The position numbers and the translations under genes are program-made. Of a stretch of DNA of 64,000 nucleotides, positions 27,600 through 36,262 are shown in pieces. Within the stretch, counting starts at the first letter, position 1, and each line of letters opens with the position of its first letter. The notes beneath the pieces were generated by a model, which saw only the letters and a program-made list of their open reading frames with translations, did not search any database and was not told the DNA's origin. This stretch comes from CAZVNZ01 sp964628515. Lineage in GTDB: Bacteria; Bacillota; Clostridia; Christensenellales; Christensenellaceae. The stretch is taken from positions 124,001 through 188,000 of the forward strand of contig CAZVNZ010000001.1 of NCBI GenBank assembly GCA_964628515.1, written 5' to 3'.

Positions 27600-28583
27600 T
27601 GTTTATAGGCAGAGCACAAGAGCAAAAAAGCTAAACTCAATGTATAAAAGCGGAAAATTTGAATGTGCGGTAATTTATGGGCGCAGACGAGTGGGCAAAA
27701 CTGCCCTTATTCGTGAGTTTATTAAAGACAAGGACGCTATTTTCTTTACGGCTATTGAAATGAGAGAGCAGGAAAACCTTGAGAGTTTAAGCAGAAGTAT
27801 TGCGGATTTTCAATTTCAAAATATGGAGCAAATAAACGAGGCACAATCTGTTGAGCAAAACATAAACCGTTGTTTTCTCGAGCCCTCCGCATATTTGTTT
27901 GAAGAGCCCACAAACCTTTTAAAACAAGAAGTGCGAGAACCGGCAAACTATAATGCAATAATAAAAGCTATTGCGCAAGGCAGTTCTAAACTTTCTGAAA
28001 TTGCATCTAAGACAAGACTGGAAACATCGGTGGCAACCGCTTATTTAAAAAATTTAATTTCTCTCGGTATAGTTAAAAAGGAAACTCCCGTAAATATAAA
28101 GCAAGGGAAAAAACGATTTACTCCATACAGGATTCCGTGTTTCGCTTTTGGTATAAATTTATACCCGATAACTTAGCGCTAATACAAAATGGGCTTGCAG
28201 ACCGTGCCTACGCCAAAATAGAAGAAGAATTACCGGCATTTATGGGGAAAAATTTTGAAGCCGTTTGCATGCAATATATGTGGCGAGAAAATGCCAAAGA
28301 GCGCATCCCAATAAGCTTTACGGATATTGGGAGATGGTGGGGCAACGACCCTCTGCTAAAATATCAGTCAAAAATCGATATATTGGCTTACAGCGGATAC
28401 AAAGCAGGAATTTTCGGGGAGTGCAAGTGGTTTAACCAACTTATAGGGCAAAATATAGCGGAAAAAATTATTAAAAAAGCATGCACTTTTCTTATGAAAC
28501 CAAGTTTTACTATCTTTTTGCAAAAAAAGGATTTACCGCCGATTGCAAAAAAATTGCATCGGGGTAAAAGGGTGTTAAATTAA
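27600..28583 (+). pseudogene. Decayed AAA ATPase of the archaeal-type/DUF234 family
   Basis: The remains of an ATPase normally about 450-470 residues long. Three lesions are visible. (1) After MFIGRAQEQK the frame breaks in a run of six A at 27634-27639; one more A would join it to KLNSMYKSGKF. (2) The N-terminal part keeps the Walker A loop GRRRVGKTALI, but the middle of the ATPase domain (Walker B and following, roughly 150 residues) is missing between IADFQFQNM and SVEQNINRCFL. (3) A second frameshift near 28130-28145 separates FTPYRI from FRFWYKFIPDN. The C-terminal nuclease-like domain (KIDILAYSG...GECKW) is intact. The ribosome-binding site CGGAGG is still present. Not expected to make a working protein. 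Confidence 0.85.
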
Positions 28584-28617
28584 TAAGTTTTAATGATATG
28601 GTGTGATGATTATTGCA

Positions 28618-30429
28618 TCAGTCCGCAACATAATACATATTTTTACCGCACTTTTTAGCTTCGTATAAGGCGGAATCCGATTTTTCAAACAGGTGTAAAT
28701 AATCCTCGCCGTCTTTTGGATAAAAGGCAATGCCCACGCTTACCGAAACGCTTAGTACAATATCGTCTTGGGTATAGCTTTTTTGCAGTTTGTCTATTAT
28801 GCTTTCAACCTTTTTAATTACAAATTCTTTATTTGGAATATCTCGTACAAAGCAGATAAACTCGTCTCCGCCAAATCTGCCGATTATGTCTGTGGAGCGA
28901 AAACTGCTCTTAATTACCTTTGCAAAATCAACTAAAACGGTATCTCCGAATAAATGCCCTAAAGTATCGTTTATCACCTTAAAGTTGTCTAAATCTATGG
29001 CGATAAATGCGTGCAAATTTTGGCTGTGCGAGTTTTGCAATACGTTTTTAATAAGTATTTCCGTGGTTTTTTTGTTAAACAGGTTTGTAAGCGCATCATA
29101 ATTGGCTTTTTTACGTAAATTCTCGTTTTCCTTTTCCTTTGCGTCCACATCTATAATTGTACCCGTCGCCATATAAGGTTTGCCCTTTTTGTTGGTGAGC
29201 ACGGTGCCGGAAAAATCGCACCATCTGTAATTACCGGTGGCATCCTTAATTCTGAATTTTTCGTAAGCAACACTTGTGCCTGCTTTTATATTATCAAAAA
29301 TATTTTTAAAAACTTCAATATCATCGGGATGAATAAAGCCGGAATCAATAGCATCTTTGGCGGAGTTAATTGTTGCCATTTTTCTGCCGTACACCTTTTC
29401 AAAATTGCATACCGAACGTATTTTATTATGTTTGAAATCCCACTCTAAAAGCACGCTACCCGACTGCTCGGAAAGCATTTTTAAGCAATACTCGTTGGTG
29501 GACGCCACCTTGCGCTCTTTGTTTTGCAAAATAATCACAACAGTTAAAAAAATGGCAATGCTTACAAACAAAATACAGGCAAAGAGTGTAACGAGGTCTC
29601 TGATGCTAAGCACTTGATTATAAATGTTGGAGGAGGAAGCCATTGTTACTATGCTCCAATCGCTTATTCCGGTGGGCTCTATATAGTAGTAGAATTTTTC
29701 TTTGGTTTCTTCGTTGTAAAAAATACCTTCGTTGTCAAGGGCTTTATTGGTATCTGCACTAAAATCAAATACCAAATTGTTAAAAAAGTTATCCCCCGTT
29801 TTAATTATTTTGGAGTTTAACGGAGTTGTTATTATGGTATTTCTCGAATCTATCAGTATGGTGATGCCGGTATCTCCGGCAAAAGCGATGTTAAACAGCT
29901 CGTTTATTTTGCCTACCTCTACCGTGCCGTACAAACCGCCTACCACGTTGTTGTCCTTAATTATGGGCACTGCAAGCATAACCACCGCTTTTTGTGGCTC
30001 TGCAATGGCGGATGTGGGGCCTACTACAACCTCGTTGCCTTTAAGTACGTTTAAAAAGTGGTCGTATTCAAGCATAGATTTGTTTCTGTTGACACCGTCG
30101 CTGGTTTTGTATGTGCCGTTTGGAGAAACTAAAGCTATACGCAAATAATGCTTTTGGCGCGCAAGTATTCCTATATATTTGGTGATGGAAGGTTGATCAA
30201 TATCGCTAAATGTTGCAATATACTCTGCGGCGGCTCGAAGGGTGGAAAAATGTTCTTTTACGTTGTTGTTTAATATGGCTTTGCTTTGGTGGGTGCTTTC
30301 TTTTAGTTGATATTCCAGAGTGTTTGAAATCTTATTATCAATTTCCGAGGAAAATGCCTGCCCATAAATAATTAAGAACAAAGTTACTGCTACGGCAAGT
30401 ATTAGAATAAAGGTTACTGTCTTCCTCAT
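28618..30429 (-). CDS. Membrane diguanylate cyclase with Cache, PAS and GGDEF domains
   Basis: 603 residues. An N-terminal membrane segment (about 5-22), an extracellular dCache-like sensor domain (about 30-270), a second membrane segment (about 283-303), a PAS domain (about 320-425) and a C-terminal GGDEF domain. The active site is intact (GRFGGDEF) and the RSTD five residues before it matches the inhibitory I-site, so it should make cyclic di-GMP from two GTP in response to an external ligand. It stands alone on the minus strand, divergent from the XRE regulator. Confidence 0.93.
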   Translation of the reverse strand: MRKTVTFILILAVAVTLFLIIYGQAFSSEIDNKISNTLEYQLKESTHQSKAILNNNVKEHFSTLRAAAEYIATFSDIDQPSITKYIGILARQKHYLRIALVSPNGTYKTSDGVNRNKSMLEYDHFLNVLKGNEVVVGPTSAIAEPQKAVVMLAVPIIKDNNVVGGLYGTVEVGKINELFNIAFAGDTGITILIDSRNTIITTPLNSKIIKTGDNFFNNLVFDFSADTNKALDNEGIFYNEETKEKFYYYIEPTGISDWSIVTMASSSNIYNQVLSIRDLVTLFACILFVSIAIFLTVVIILQNKERKVASTNEYCLKMLSEQSGSVLLEWDFKHNKIRSVCNFEKVYGRKMATINSAKDAIDSGFIHPDDIEVFKNIFDNIKAGTSVAYEKFRIKDATGNYRWCDFSGTVLTNKKGKPYMATGTIIDVDAKEKENENLRKKANYDALTNLFNKKTTEILIKNVLQNSHSQNLHAFIAIDLDNFKVINDTLGHLFGDTVLVDFAKVIKSSFRSTDIIGRFGGDEFICFVRDIPNKEFVIKKVESIIDKLQKSYTQDDIVLSVSVSVGIAFYPKDGEDYLHLFEKSDSALYEAKKCGKNMYYVAD

Positions 30430-30455
30430 AAATTAAATTTTCTCCATATAAAACA

Positions 30456-30514
30456 CATCATAATAATTGTATCATAAAAAGGCTAAGTACGCATTACGAA
30501 ATCAAATTATGATG
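30456..30514. repeat. Inverted repeat between the diguanylate cyclase and XRE genes
   Basis: CATCATAAT (30456-30464) and ATTATGATG (30506-30514) are perfect reverse complements spaced by 41 bases, close to four helical turns. Located in the shared upstream region of two divergent genes; could be an operator for a looping repressor, perhaps the XRE protein. Short and AT-rich, so chance is possible. Confidence 0.4.
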
Positions 30515-30634
30515 ATAGAATAATAATTAATTAATTATATCAGCTGTCGTAGTATTTGTCTACATTATTTTAAATTGCAAATTTATAAATTACTATATGA
30601 ACAGAGACTAAAAACTGAAAGGAAGTTTTTAAAT

Positions 30635-30973
30635 ATGATAGGTGAAAGACTTAGAAATTTGCGTGAAGATGCCGATATGAATCAAGAACAGCTTGGGAAA
30701 ATTTTAAACATAAGCAAGCACTCAATATCCGCATACGAACGCAATATAAGCGAGCCACCGGACGATATTAAACTCAAAATGGCAAGAATTTTTTCCGTAT
30801 CCATAGACTACCTTCTTGGAGCAACAAACAAACTGCAACCAATAGAAGATAAAAGCAGATATCTGCGTGTACCGATGGAGTTTAGCCAAAAAGAAATAGA
30901 CGAAATTATAAAATACATAGAATTTTTACTGTACAAACATAAAATTAAGGCAAAAACAACAAAAAACATTTGA
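30635..30973 (+). CDS. XRE-family transcriptional regulator
   Basis: 112 residues. The N-terminal 65 residues form a helix-turn-helix of the Cro/C1 type (IGERLRNLREDADMNQEQLG, then ISKHSISAYERNISEPPDD). The C-terminal part is a charged helix with EIDEIIKYIEFLLYKHK, perhaps for dimerisation. The start at MIGERL follows AAAGGAAG; an in-frame ATG 60 bases upstream has no such site. Its stop codon lies inside the -35 box of the rplM promoter. Target unknown. Confidence 0.88.
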   Translation: MIGERLRNLREDADMNQEQLGKILNISKHSISAYERNISEPPDDIKLKMARIFSVSIDYLLGATNKLQPIEDKSRYLRVPMEFSQKEIDEIIKYIEFLLYKHKIKAKTTKNI

Positions 30974-30998
30974 CAAAACAGGTGCATTGGAGTAAAAT
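30970..30998 (+). promoter_or_regulatory. Promoter of rplM-rpsI
   Basis: A perfect TTGACA (30970-30975), 17 bases, then TAAAAT (30993-30998). The -35 box overlaps the stop codon of the XRE gene (TGA at 30971-30973). Transcription would start near 31005. Confidence 0.85.
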
Positions 30999-31000
30999 AT

Positions 31001-31030
31001 TTAATGCACGTATATGCACGTATATGCACG
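31001..31030 (+). repeat. Three 10-bp tandem repeats at the rplM transcription start
   Basis: Three units of 10 bases, TTAATGCACG, TATATGCACG and TATATGCACG, directly after the -10 box. The 10-base period places each unit on the same face of DNA. They could be a protein-binding array over the start site or the 5' end of the leader RNA. Confidence 0.7.
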
Positions 31031-31137
31031 TTTAGCCCCGTGTTGTGCAGCACATAGTGTGCGGCGCAGTTTTCATTTAGATTTGGGACATCTGAATTAA
31101 TAACTGTGAGCATTTAATTTTAGGAGGATAAGCCAAA
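31031..31137 (+). promoter_or_regulatory. Leader of rplM, candidate L13-type ribosomal leader
   Basis: About 130 bases lie between the predicted start and the rplM ATG, including GC-rich stretches able to fold (for example GTTGTGCAGCACA near 31041-31053). Firmicutes rplM genes often have an autoregulatory L13 leader RNA; I suggest this by position and cannot verify the fold. Confidence 0.5.
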
Positions 31138-31566
31138 ATGAAAACATACATGGCTAAACCGGGTGAGGTTGAGCAAAAGTGGTATGTAATAGACGCAGCA
31201 GACCAAATTTTCGGACGTACCGCAAGCAAGGTTGCAAACATACTTCACGGCAAAAACAAGCCCGAATATACACCTTTTGTTGATGTTGGCGATTATGTAA
31301 TCGTTATCAATGCAGAAAAATTAGTATTTACAGGTAAAAAATTAGACCAAAAATTATACTACAGACACTCCGGCTATCCGGGTGGACTTAGAACCACAAA
31401 ATATAAAGACCTTATGGAAACAAAGCCGGAATTTGCGTTTTACGAAGCTGTAAGAAGAATGCTTCCCAAAAACAAGTTAGGCAGAAAAATGCTTAAAAAG
31501 CTTCATGTGTACAGAGGTAGCGAGCACGAGCAAGCTGCACAAAAACCCGAAGCTATAACACTGTAA
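31138..31566 (+). CDS. rplM: 50S ribosomal protein L13
   Basis: 142 residues. Contains WYVIDAADQIFGRTASKVA and the signature MLPKNKLGRKMLKKLHVYRG. ATG after TAGGAGG. Followed by rpsI after 16 bases. Normally next to truA in Firmicutes, here separated from it. Confidence 0.97.
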   Translation: MKTYMAKPGEVEQKWYVIDAADQIFGRTASKVANILHGKNKPEYTPFVDVGDYVIVINAEKLVFTGKKLDQKLYYRHSGYPGGLRTTKYKDLMETKPEFAFYEAVRRMLPKNKLGRKMLKKLHVYRGSEHEQAAQKPEAITL

Positions 31567-31582
31567 GGGAGGAATGTAGAAA

Positions 31583-31975
31583 ATGGCAAAAGTACAATTT
31601 TTAGGTACAGGAAGAAGAAAAAAATCTATTGCAAGAGTACGCATTTATGCCGGAAAAGGCGAGATTACCGTTAATAAACGGGATATAGAAGAGTTTTTCG
31701 GTTACGAGACTTTAAAAATGCTTGTACGCTCACCCCTTGTTTTAACAGAAACCATAGGCAACTACGATGTATGCGTTTCCGTTAAAGGCGGTGGTTTTAC
31801 AGGGCAGGCAGGCGCTATTCGTCACGGCATTGCAAGAGCATTAATTAAAGCAGAGCCGGAACTTAGAGGCGCACTTAAAAGCGCAGGGTTTTTAACAAGA
31901 GACCCACGTATGAAGGAAAGAAAGAAATACGGTCTAAAAGCCGCAAGAAGAGCTCCACAGTTCTCCAAGAGGTAA
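31583..31975 (+). CDS. rpsI: 30S ribosomal protein S9
   Basis: 130 residues. Contains GTGRRKKSIARVRIYAGKG and the C-terminal tail KKYGLKAARRAPQFSKR that reaches the P-site tRNA. ATG after GGGAGG. Confidence 0.97.
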   Translation: MAKVQFLGTGRRKKSIARVRIYAGKGEITVNKRDIEEFFGYETLKMLVRSPLVLTETIGNYDVCVSVKGGGFTGQAGAIRHGIARALIKAEPELRGALKSAGFLTRDPRMKERKKYGLKAARRAPQFSKR

Positions 31976-32006
31976 TAACCGGTTAGGCACAAATTTTAAT
32001 GTTAAG

Positions 32007-32038
32007 ACGTCCTTTGGTTTGCTAAAGGGCGTTTTTTG
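32007..32038 (+). terminator. Rho-independent terminator after rpsI
   Basis: CGTCCTTT (32008-32015) pairs with AAAGGGCG (32024-32031) with one G-U pair, followed by TTTTTT. It closes the rplM-rpsI unit. Confidence 0.85.
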
Positions 32039-32155
32039 TTATAACTTAATGATTTTTGCAAGAGTTGTAAAGTAAGCTTTGCAATTAGTAGATTAGGGAG
32101 AGGAAGTCAAAAAAATAAAACCAATTACAGAATATAAAACTTTTAAACAAAAGCA

Positions 32156-32184
32156 TTGCTACTTTCGTTTATGTAACATATAAT
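32156..32184 (+). promoter_or_regulatory. Promoter of the restriction-modification operon
   Basis: TTGCTA (32156-32161), 17 bases, TATAAT (32179-32184), about 30 bases before the dam-like methylase ATG. Confidence 0.75.
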
Positions 32185-32212
32185 AAATATATTAAAACAT
32201 ACGGAGTTTTTT

Positions 32213-33112
32213 ATGAGTGAAATAGGAATAAAGCCTTTTGTAAAATGGGCAGGCGGGAAAAGCAGGCTATTAGAGGATATTCGCAAAGCCTACCCAACAG
32301 AGCTTGGAAAGGGTGTTAATAAATATGCCGAGCCGTTTGTTGGGGGTGGAGCGGTTTTATTTGATATTCTCTCAAATTACATTTTGGATGCAATATATAT
32401 TAGTGATGTAAACGCAGAGCTAATAAATGCCTATTGTGTAATAAGGGATGATGCGGAAAATCTTATTTATTTGCTTAATAAAATGCAAAACGAATATATT
32501 TTAGCGGATGATAATAAAAGGAAGGAGTTTTTTTACAAAAGCAGAGAAAGCTATAATCTTATTAAGGCAAGCAAAAGGGATGCAGACAAAATAAAAAAAG
32601 CCGCATTGCTTATTTTTTTAAACAAGACCTGCTTTAACGGTTTGTACAGAGTAAACAGAAACGGGCAGTATAATGTACCTATGGGAGCATATAAAAACCC
32701 GTGTATTTGTGATGAGGTAAACTTAAGAAATATTTCGGATGCGCTAAAAAACGTAGAAATTGTATGGGGTGATTACAGGCAATCTAAAGATTTTATAGAC
32801 GATAAAACCTTTGTTTATTTTGATCCGCCCTACCGTCCCCTTACTAAAACTGCAAGTTTTACTTCGTACTCGGAGAATTTATTTGACGATAAAGCACAAA
32901 TTGAGCTTGCGCAATATGTAGAATATTTAGATATGATTGGCGCAAAGGTTGTGGTTAGCAATTCCGACCCTAAAAACATCAATGAGAAAGATGATTTTTT
33001 TGATGATTTATATAAAAAACACATAATAAATCGTGTAGAAGCAACTCGAATGATAAACAGCAAAGCAAGTGGCAGAGGGAAAATTAAGGAACTGCTTATA
33101 GCTAATTATTAG
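32213..33112 (+). CDS. DNA adenine methyltransferase, Dam/DpnM family (GATC)
   Basis: 299 residues. N6-adenine methylase; the SAM-binding motif is KPFVKWAGGKSRLL (residues 7-20) and the catalytic DPPY is at 204-207, with the FxxY region FTSYSENLF after it. Order and spacing are those of DpnM/Dam. Next to a DpnII-like nuclease, so it should protect GATC sites. ATG after ACGGAG. Confidence 0.93.
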   Translation: MSEIGIKPFVKWAGGKSRLLEDIRKAYPTELGKGVNKYAEPFVGGGAVLFDILSNYILDAIYISDVNAELINAYCVIRDDAENLIYLLNKMQNEYILADDNKRKEFFYKSRESYNLIKASKRDADKIKKAALLIFLNKTCFNGLYRVNRNGQYNVPMGAYKNPCICDEVNLRNISDALKNVEIVWGDYRQSKDFIDDKTFVYFDPPYRPLTKTASFTSYSENLFDDKAQIELAQYVEYLDMIGAKVVVSNSDPKNINEKDDFFDDLYKKHIINRVEATRMINSKASGRGKIKELLIANY

Positions 33113-33121
33113 GGAGAATAT

Positions 33122-33979
33122 ATGAGGGATTTTGAAAAGTGGCTAAGTAAATTTAGGCGTAGCATTTCGGGTTATGATTACTATATTGATTTTAATAAAG
33201 TGGTATGCAATGTTGAAAAATTAAAGATAGAGCTTAACATTTTAAATGCACTTATTGGTGCAAAGGACATAGAAGATCAATTTGAAAAAATAGTTCTAAA
33301 ATACCCGGAAACATTAAGGTGTATTCCGCTTTTGCTTGCGGTACGCAACAAAGAAATATTTGCACAGGACGAAGAAGGGGCATTTTTATACGATTTTACT
33401 GCCTTAAATTATTCTGTGGATAAGTATAAATGCTTTATGCATAAGACAGGCTTGTTTGATATGCTACAAAATCACATTGTAAACAATCTTGTAGATTATG
33501 CATTAGGTATAGAGACGGGGCTTGATTCTAACGGAAGAAAGAATCGTGGTGGGCATCAAATGGAACACTTGGTGGAAACCTTTATAAAAAGAGCAGGATT
33601 TATTAAAGATAATACATATTTTAAAGAGATGACAATAAATAGTATTCAAGAAAAATTTAATATAGATTTATCGGAAATTTCCAACTCAGGAAAGACGGTA
33701 AAGCGTTTTGACTTCGTTGTAAAGGGTGGTAATGGAGTTTACGGTATAGAAACTAACTTTTATGCAAGTAGTGGTTCTAAGCTTAACGAAACTGCAAGAA
33801 GCTACAAGCAAATAGCACAGGAATCAAAAAATATTCCCGAATTTACATTTGTTTGGATAACAGACGGAATGGGTTGGCTAGATGCAAGAAAAAATTTGCA
33901 AGAAACATTTGAAACTATGGATACAATTTTTAGCTTAGATGATTTGGAAAACGATATTATGGGGAAATTATTTAAGTAA
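33122..33979 (+). CDS. DpnII-type restriction endonuclease (GATC)
   Basis: 285 residues, close to the 288 of DpnII. Family features: FEKIVLKYPETLRCIPLLLA near the N-terminus, GLDSNGRKNRGGHQME in the middle, and the putative catalytic region KRFDFVVKGG...YGIETNFYASSGSKLNETARSYK, where the Asp and the Glu form the acidic part of the active site. Cuts unmethylated GATC in double-stranded DNA. Nine bases after the methylase, in the same operon. Confidence 0.92.
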   Translation: MRDFEKWLSKFRRSISGYDYYIDFNKVVCNVEKLKIELNILNALIGAKDIEDQFEKIVLKYPETLRCIPLLLAVRNKEIFAQDEEGAFLYDFTALNYSVDKYKCFMHKTGLFDMLQNHIVNNLVDYALGIETGLDSNGRKNRGGHQMEHLVETFIKRAGFIKDNTYFKEMTINSIQEKFNIDLSEISNSGKTVKRFDFVVKGGNGVYGIETNFYASSGSKLNETARSYKQIAQESKNIPEFTFVWITDGMGWLDARKNLQETFETMDTIFSLDDLENDIMGKLFK

Positions 33980-33991
33980 GCGAGGGGAGAA

Positions 33992-34027
33992 ATGCACAGC
34001 AAGCCTGTACGTAGAATCTTATTATGA
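33992..34027 (+). CDS. Possible 11-residue leader peptide before the second methyltransferase
   Basis: ATG after GAGGGGAG (a good ribosome-binding site) opens MHSKPVRRILL and ends in TGA, which overlaps the ATG of the next gene as ATGA. The methyltransferase itself has no clear ribosome-binding site, so its translation may depend on this short frame. It may also be the remnant of an earlier gene start. Confidence 0.35.
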   Translation: MHSKPVRRILL

Positions 34028-34764
34028 CAAAAATCAAAAAGTGGGAACCTGAAAACTTTGAGCTTGAGTTAAACACGGTGTGGAGCTTTCCAAATCGTGG
34101 AAATTGGGCGACACACGATGCAAAATATCGTGGAAATTGGTCTCCGTACATACCAAGAAACTTGATTTTAAGATACACAGAGGAAGGAGAGTCGGTGTTA
34201 GATCAGTTTGTAGGCGGAGGCACAACTCTTGTAGAAGCAAAGCTGTTAAACAGAAATATTATAGGTGTAGATATAAACGAAGATGCCTTACAAAGATGCA
34301 GAGAAAAAATCGATTTTGAATATGAAAATGCAGGAAATGTAAGCATACATAAAGGCGATGCAAAAAATTTAGATTTTATAAATAGCGAAAGCATAGATTT
34401 TATTTGTACACATCCTCCCTATGCAAATATTATCAGTTACAGCGAAAACATAGAAAACGACCTATCCCACCTAAAAGTACCGCAATTTTTAGAGCAAATG
34501 AAAGAAGTTGCAAAGGAAAGTATAAGAGTGCTGAAAAAGGATAAGTTTTGTGCTATACTTATGGGAGACACACGGCAAAAAGGTTGTGTAGTGCCAATGA
34601 GCTTTGAGGTCATGAAAATATTTGAAGCGCAGGGCTTTAAAACAAAAGAAATAATAATAAAACAACAACACAACTGCAGAGCAACAGGTTATTGGAAAAC
34701 CAACAGTATTAAATACAATTTTTTACTGCTGGCACATGAGTATTTGTTTGTGTTTAGGAAATAA
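34024..34764 (+). CDS. Second DNA methyltransferase of the restriction-modification island
   Basis: 246 residues. SAM-binding motif DQFVGGGTTLVEA (from about residue 60) precedes the catalytic-type motif THPPY (His130-Tyr133). This motif order is not that of the beta-class DpnA, and the first PPY residue is His rather than Asp, Asn or Ser; related proteins with THPPY are annotated as N4/N6 DNA methylases. It may be a second GATC methylase, but its position is the only reason to think so; an RNA target is not excluded. Confidence 0.75.
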   Translation: MTKIKKWEPENFELELNTVWSFPNRGNWATHDAKYRGNWSPYIPRNLILRYTEEGESVLDQFVGGGTTLVEAKLLNRNIIGVDINEDALQRCREKIDFEYENAGNVSIHKGDAKNLDFINSESIDFICTHPPYANIISYSENIENDLSHLKVPQFLEQMKEVAKESIRVLKKDKFCAILMGDTRQKGCVVPMSFEVMKIFEAQGFKTKEIIIKQQHNCRATGYWKTNSIKYNFLLLAHEYLFVFRK

Positions 34765-34843
34765 TCCACCCCTAAGCTATCACAATGCAAAAAAAACAGC
34801 GAGATTACAACGAACAATTATATTAAAGTCATTGCGAGGTACC

Positions 34844-35212
34844 ATGAATAACACAAAAAAATTTGCAATCTACGCCCTATCCCCCATATGTATAATTATA
34901 GCCTTTGGCTTTATTTTAGAGTTTCTTAATTTCTATGCCACAAGGTATTTTAACGTCTTTTATTATACAATTTTAGATATAATTATATACATATTAATTG
35001 GCGGATGGTTAGTATTTATTATCTCATCAAAATATATGCAACAAAGCAAAAGTAATGCTAACCGCATTTGCATAGTGGCATTACTTTCCTTTGTTGTAAC
35101 CTTAATAATTGCTTATATTGGTACTGTAATATTTCTGTTGTATGTAGCAAAATATCTGTATGTTTTAATTGGTGGCTATACTGCAATACTAATTAAAGCC
35201 AAGCTACAATAG
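34844..35212 (+). CDS. Small membrane protein of unknown function
   Basis: 122 residues. Starts MNNTKKFAIYALSPICIIIA after GCGAGGT, with about four membrane segments (roughly 8-26, 40-58, 72-95 and 100-118). Only a short charged loop and tail are hydrophilic. I do not recognise a family. It begins 80 bases after the methyltransferase and could share its transcript. Confidence 0.6.
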   Translation: MNNTKKFAIYALSPICIIIAFGFILEFLNFYATRYFNVFYYTILDIIIYILIGGWLVFIISSKYMQQSKSNANRICIVALLSFVVTLIIAYIGTVIFLLYVAKYLYVLIGGYTAILIKAKLQ

Positions 35213-35317
35213 ATTTACTAAAATACTGCATAGCCATCCTTGTGGATATTACCACCTGCACAATACTTCTTTTAAGCAGTTTTTGTACCTTGCTAATTTT
35301 GCAAGCTCGCTCCGAAA

Positions 35318-36262
35318 TTAAGATTTTCTGCTTTTTTTAAACCTAAGCAACAGCACAACACCCACAACCGCAATTGCAATCACTAAAATCACCACAAACA
35401 CAACAATGTTGGTGCTGTCCGAGGTTTGAGGTGCGATACCGCCCTTTGTAAATACTGCGGTAATTGTGTGATTTTCGCTTATGTTCCTAAAGGTGTAGGC
35501 TTTGCCGTCTGTTTTTGCCGTTTTGCCGTCCACTACAACCTTGCCTAAGCGGTAGCCCTCGTTTGCGGTAAAGTAGAAGGTAAAATCCTGACCATTTGCC
35601 ACACCTATACTGCCGTTGGCGTTAATGCTGCAACCACCCTCCGCCTTTGCGGAAATTGTAAAATCCCTTACCGTTGGAGCGGAAGTCGGGGTAGGGGTAG
35701 ATGTGGGTGTGGAAATATCTTGCGATAAAAAATCAAAATTGGCAAGATTGCTTACATTTATGCCTGTAAGTACGTTGCCTTCGCAGTCGAGTTTTTGCAT
35801 TTGAGTAAGTAAAGACACATCTAAATTGCCCCTTAATGCCATAGAGTTAATGTTAAGCTCTAAAATGCGGTATTCCCCCCCTACTGCTGTCCAAGTTACA
35901 AAATCCCAGGTTGTAGGGTCGTTTTTGTCTCCTTTTGTTAGCCCGTTTTGGTCGTACATTTGCTCTACTGCAAAAATATCGGAGGAATTAAATCCTGCCA
36001 TAACGTATTTCGCCTCGCTTAAAGTGGCAGGCTCGTCTAATTGCGTTTGCGCAATTTCTTCTTTGTCTTCTAATGGTGATGATGATGTAGGTGGGGATAC
36101 CGGTGTTAATTCGGAAATGTCCGTGCTGTCTGTTGTAATTTATTCTTCTGTTTGCGTCGTATCGGGGGTGGGTGCAGTTACGTTTGCGCTTTGCGCAAAC
36201 ACCGCAAAAGGTATGGTGGCAACTAAAATTACCACAATTAGCGAAAAAACAAATTTTTTAAT
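35318..36262 (-). pseudogene. Decayed surface protein: signal peptide, leucine-rich repeat, InlB-like repeat, membrane anchor
   Basis: One continuous frame of 315 codons interrupted once. The N-terminus is a good signal peptide (KKFVFSLIVVILVATIPFAV then FAQSA) after GGAGGAGA, but the expected start codon is ATT. About 40 codons in, after TPDTTQTEE, there is an in-frame TAA. The rest has a short leucine-rich stretch (LRGNLDVSLLTQMQKLDCEG), a Pro/Thr-rich linker, an InlB B-repeat-like domain (GYRLGKVVVDGK...HTITAVF) and a C-terminal membrane helix ending RFKKSRKS. An ATG at 36001 could start a 227-residue product, but it would lack the signal peptide. Confidence 0.7.

Noticed and set aside
31001..31030. 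Short tandem repeats as a CRISPR array
   Set aside because: Units of 10 bases without spacers, at a promoter; no cas gene in the window.
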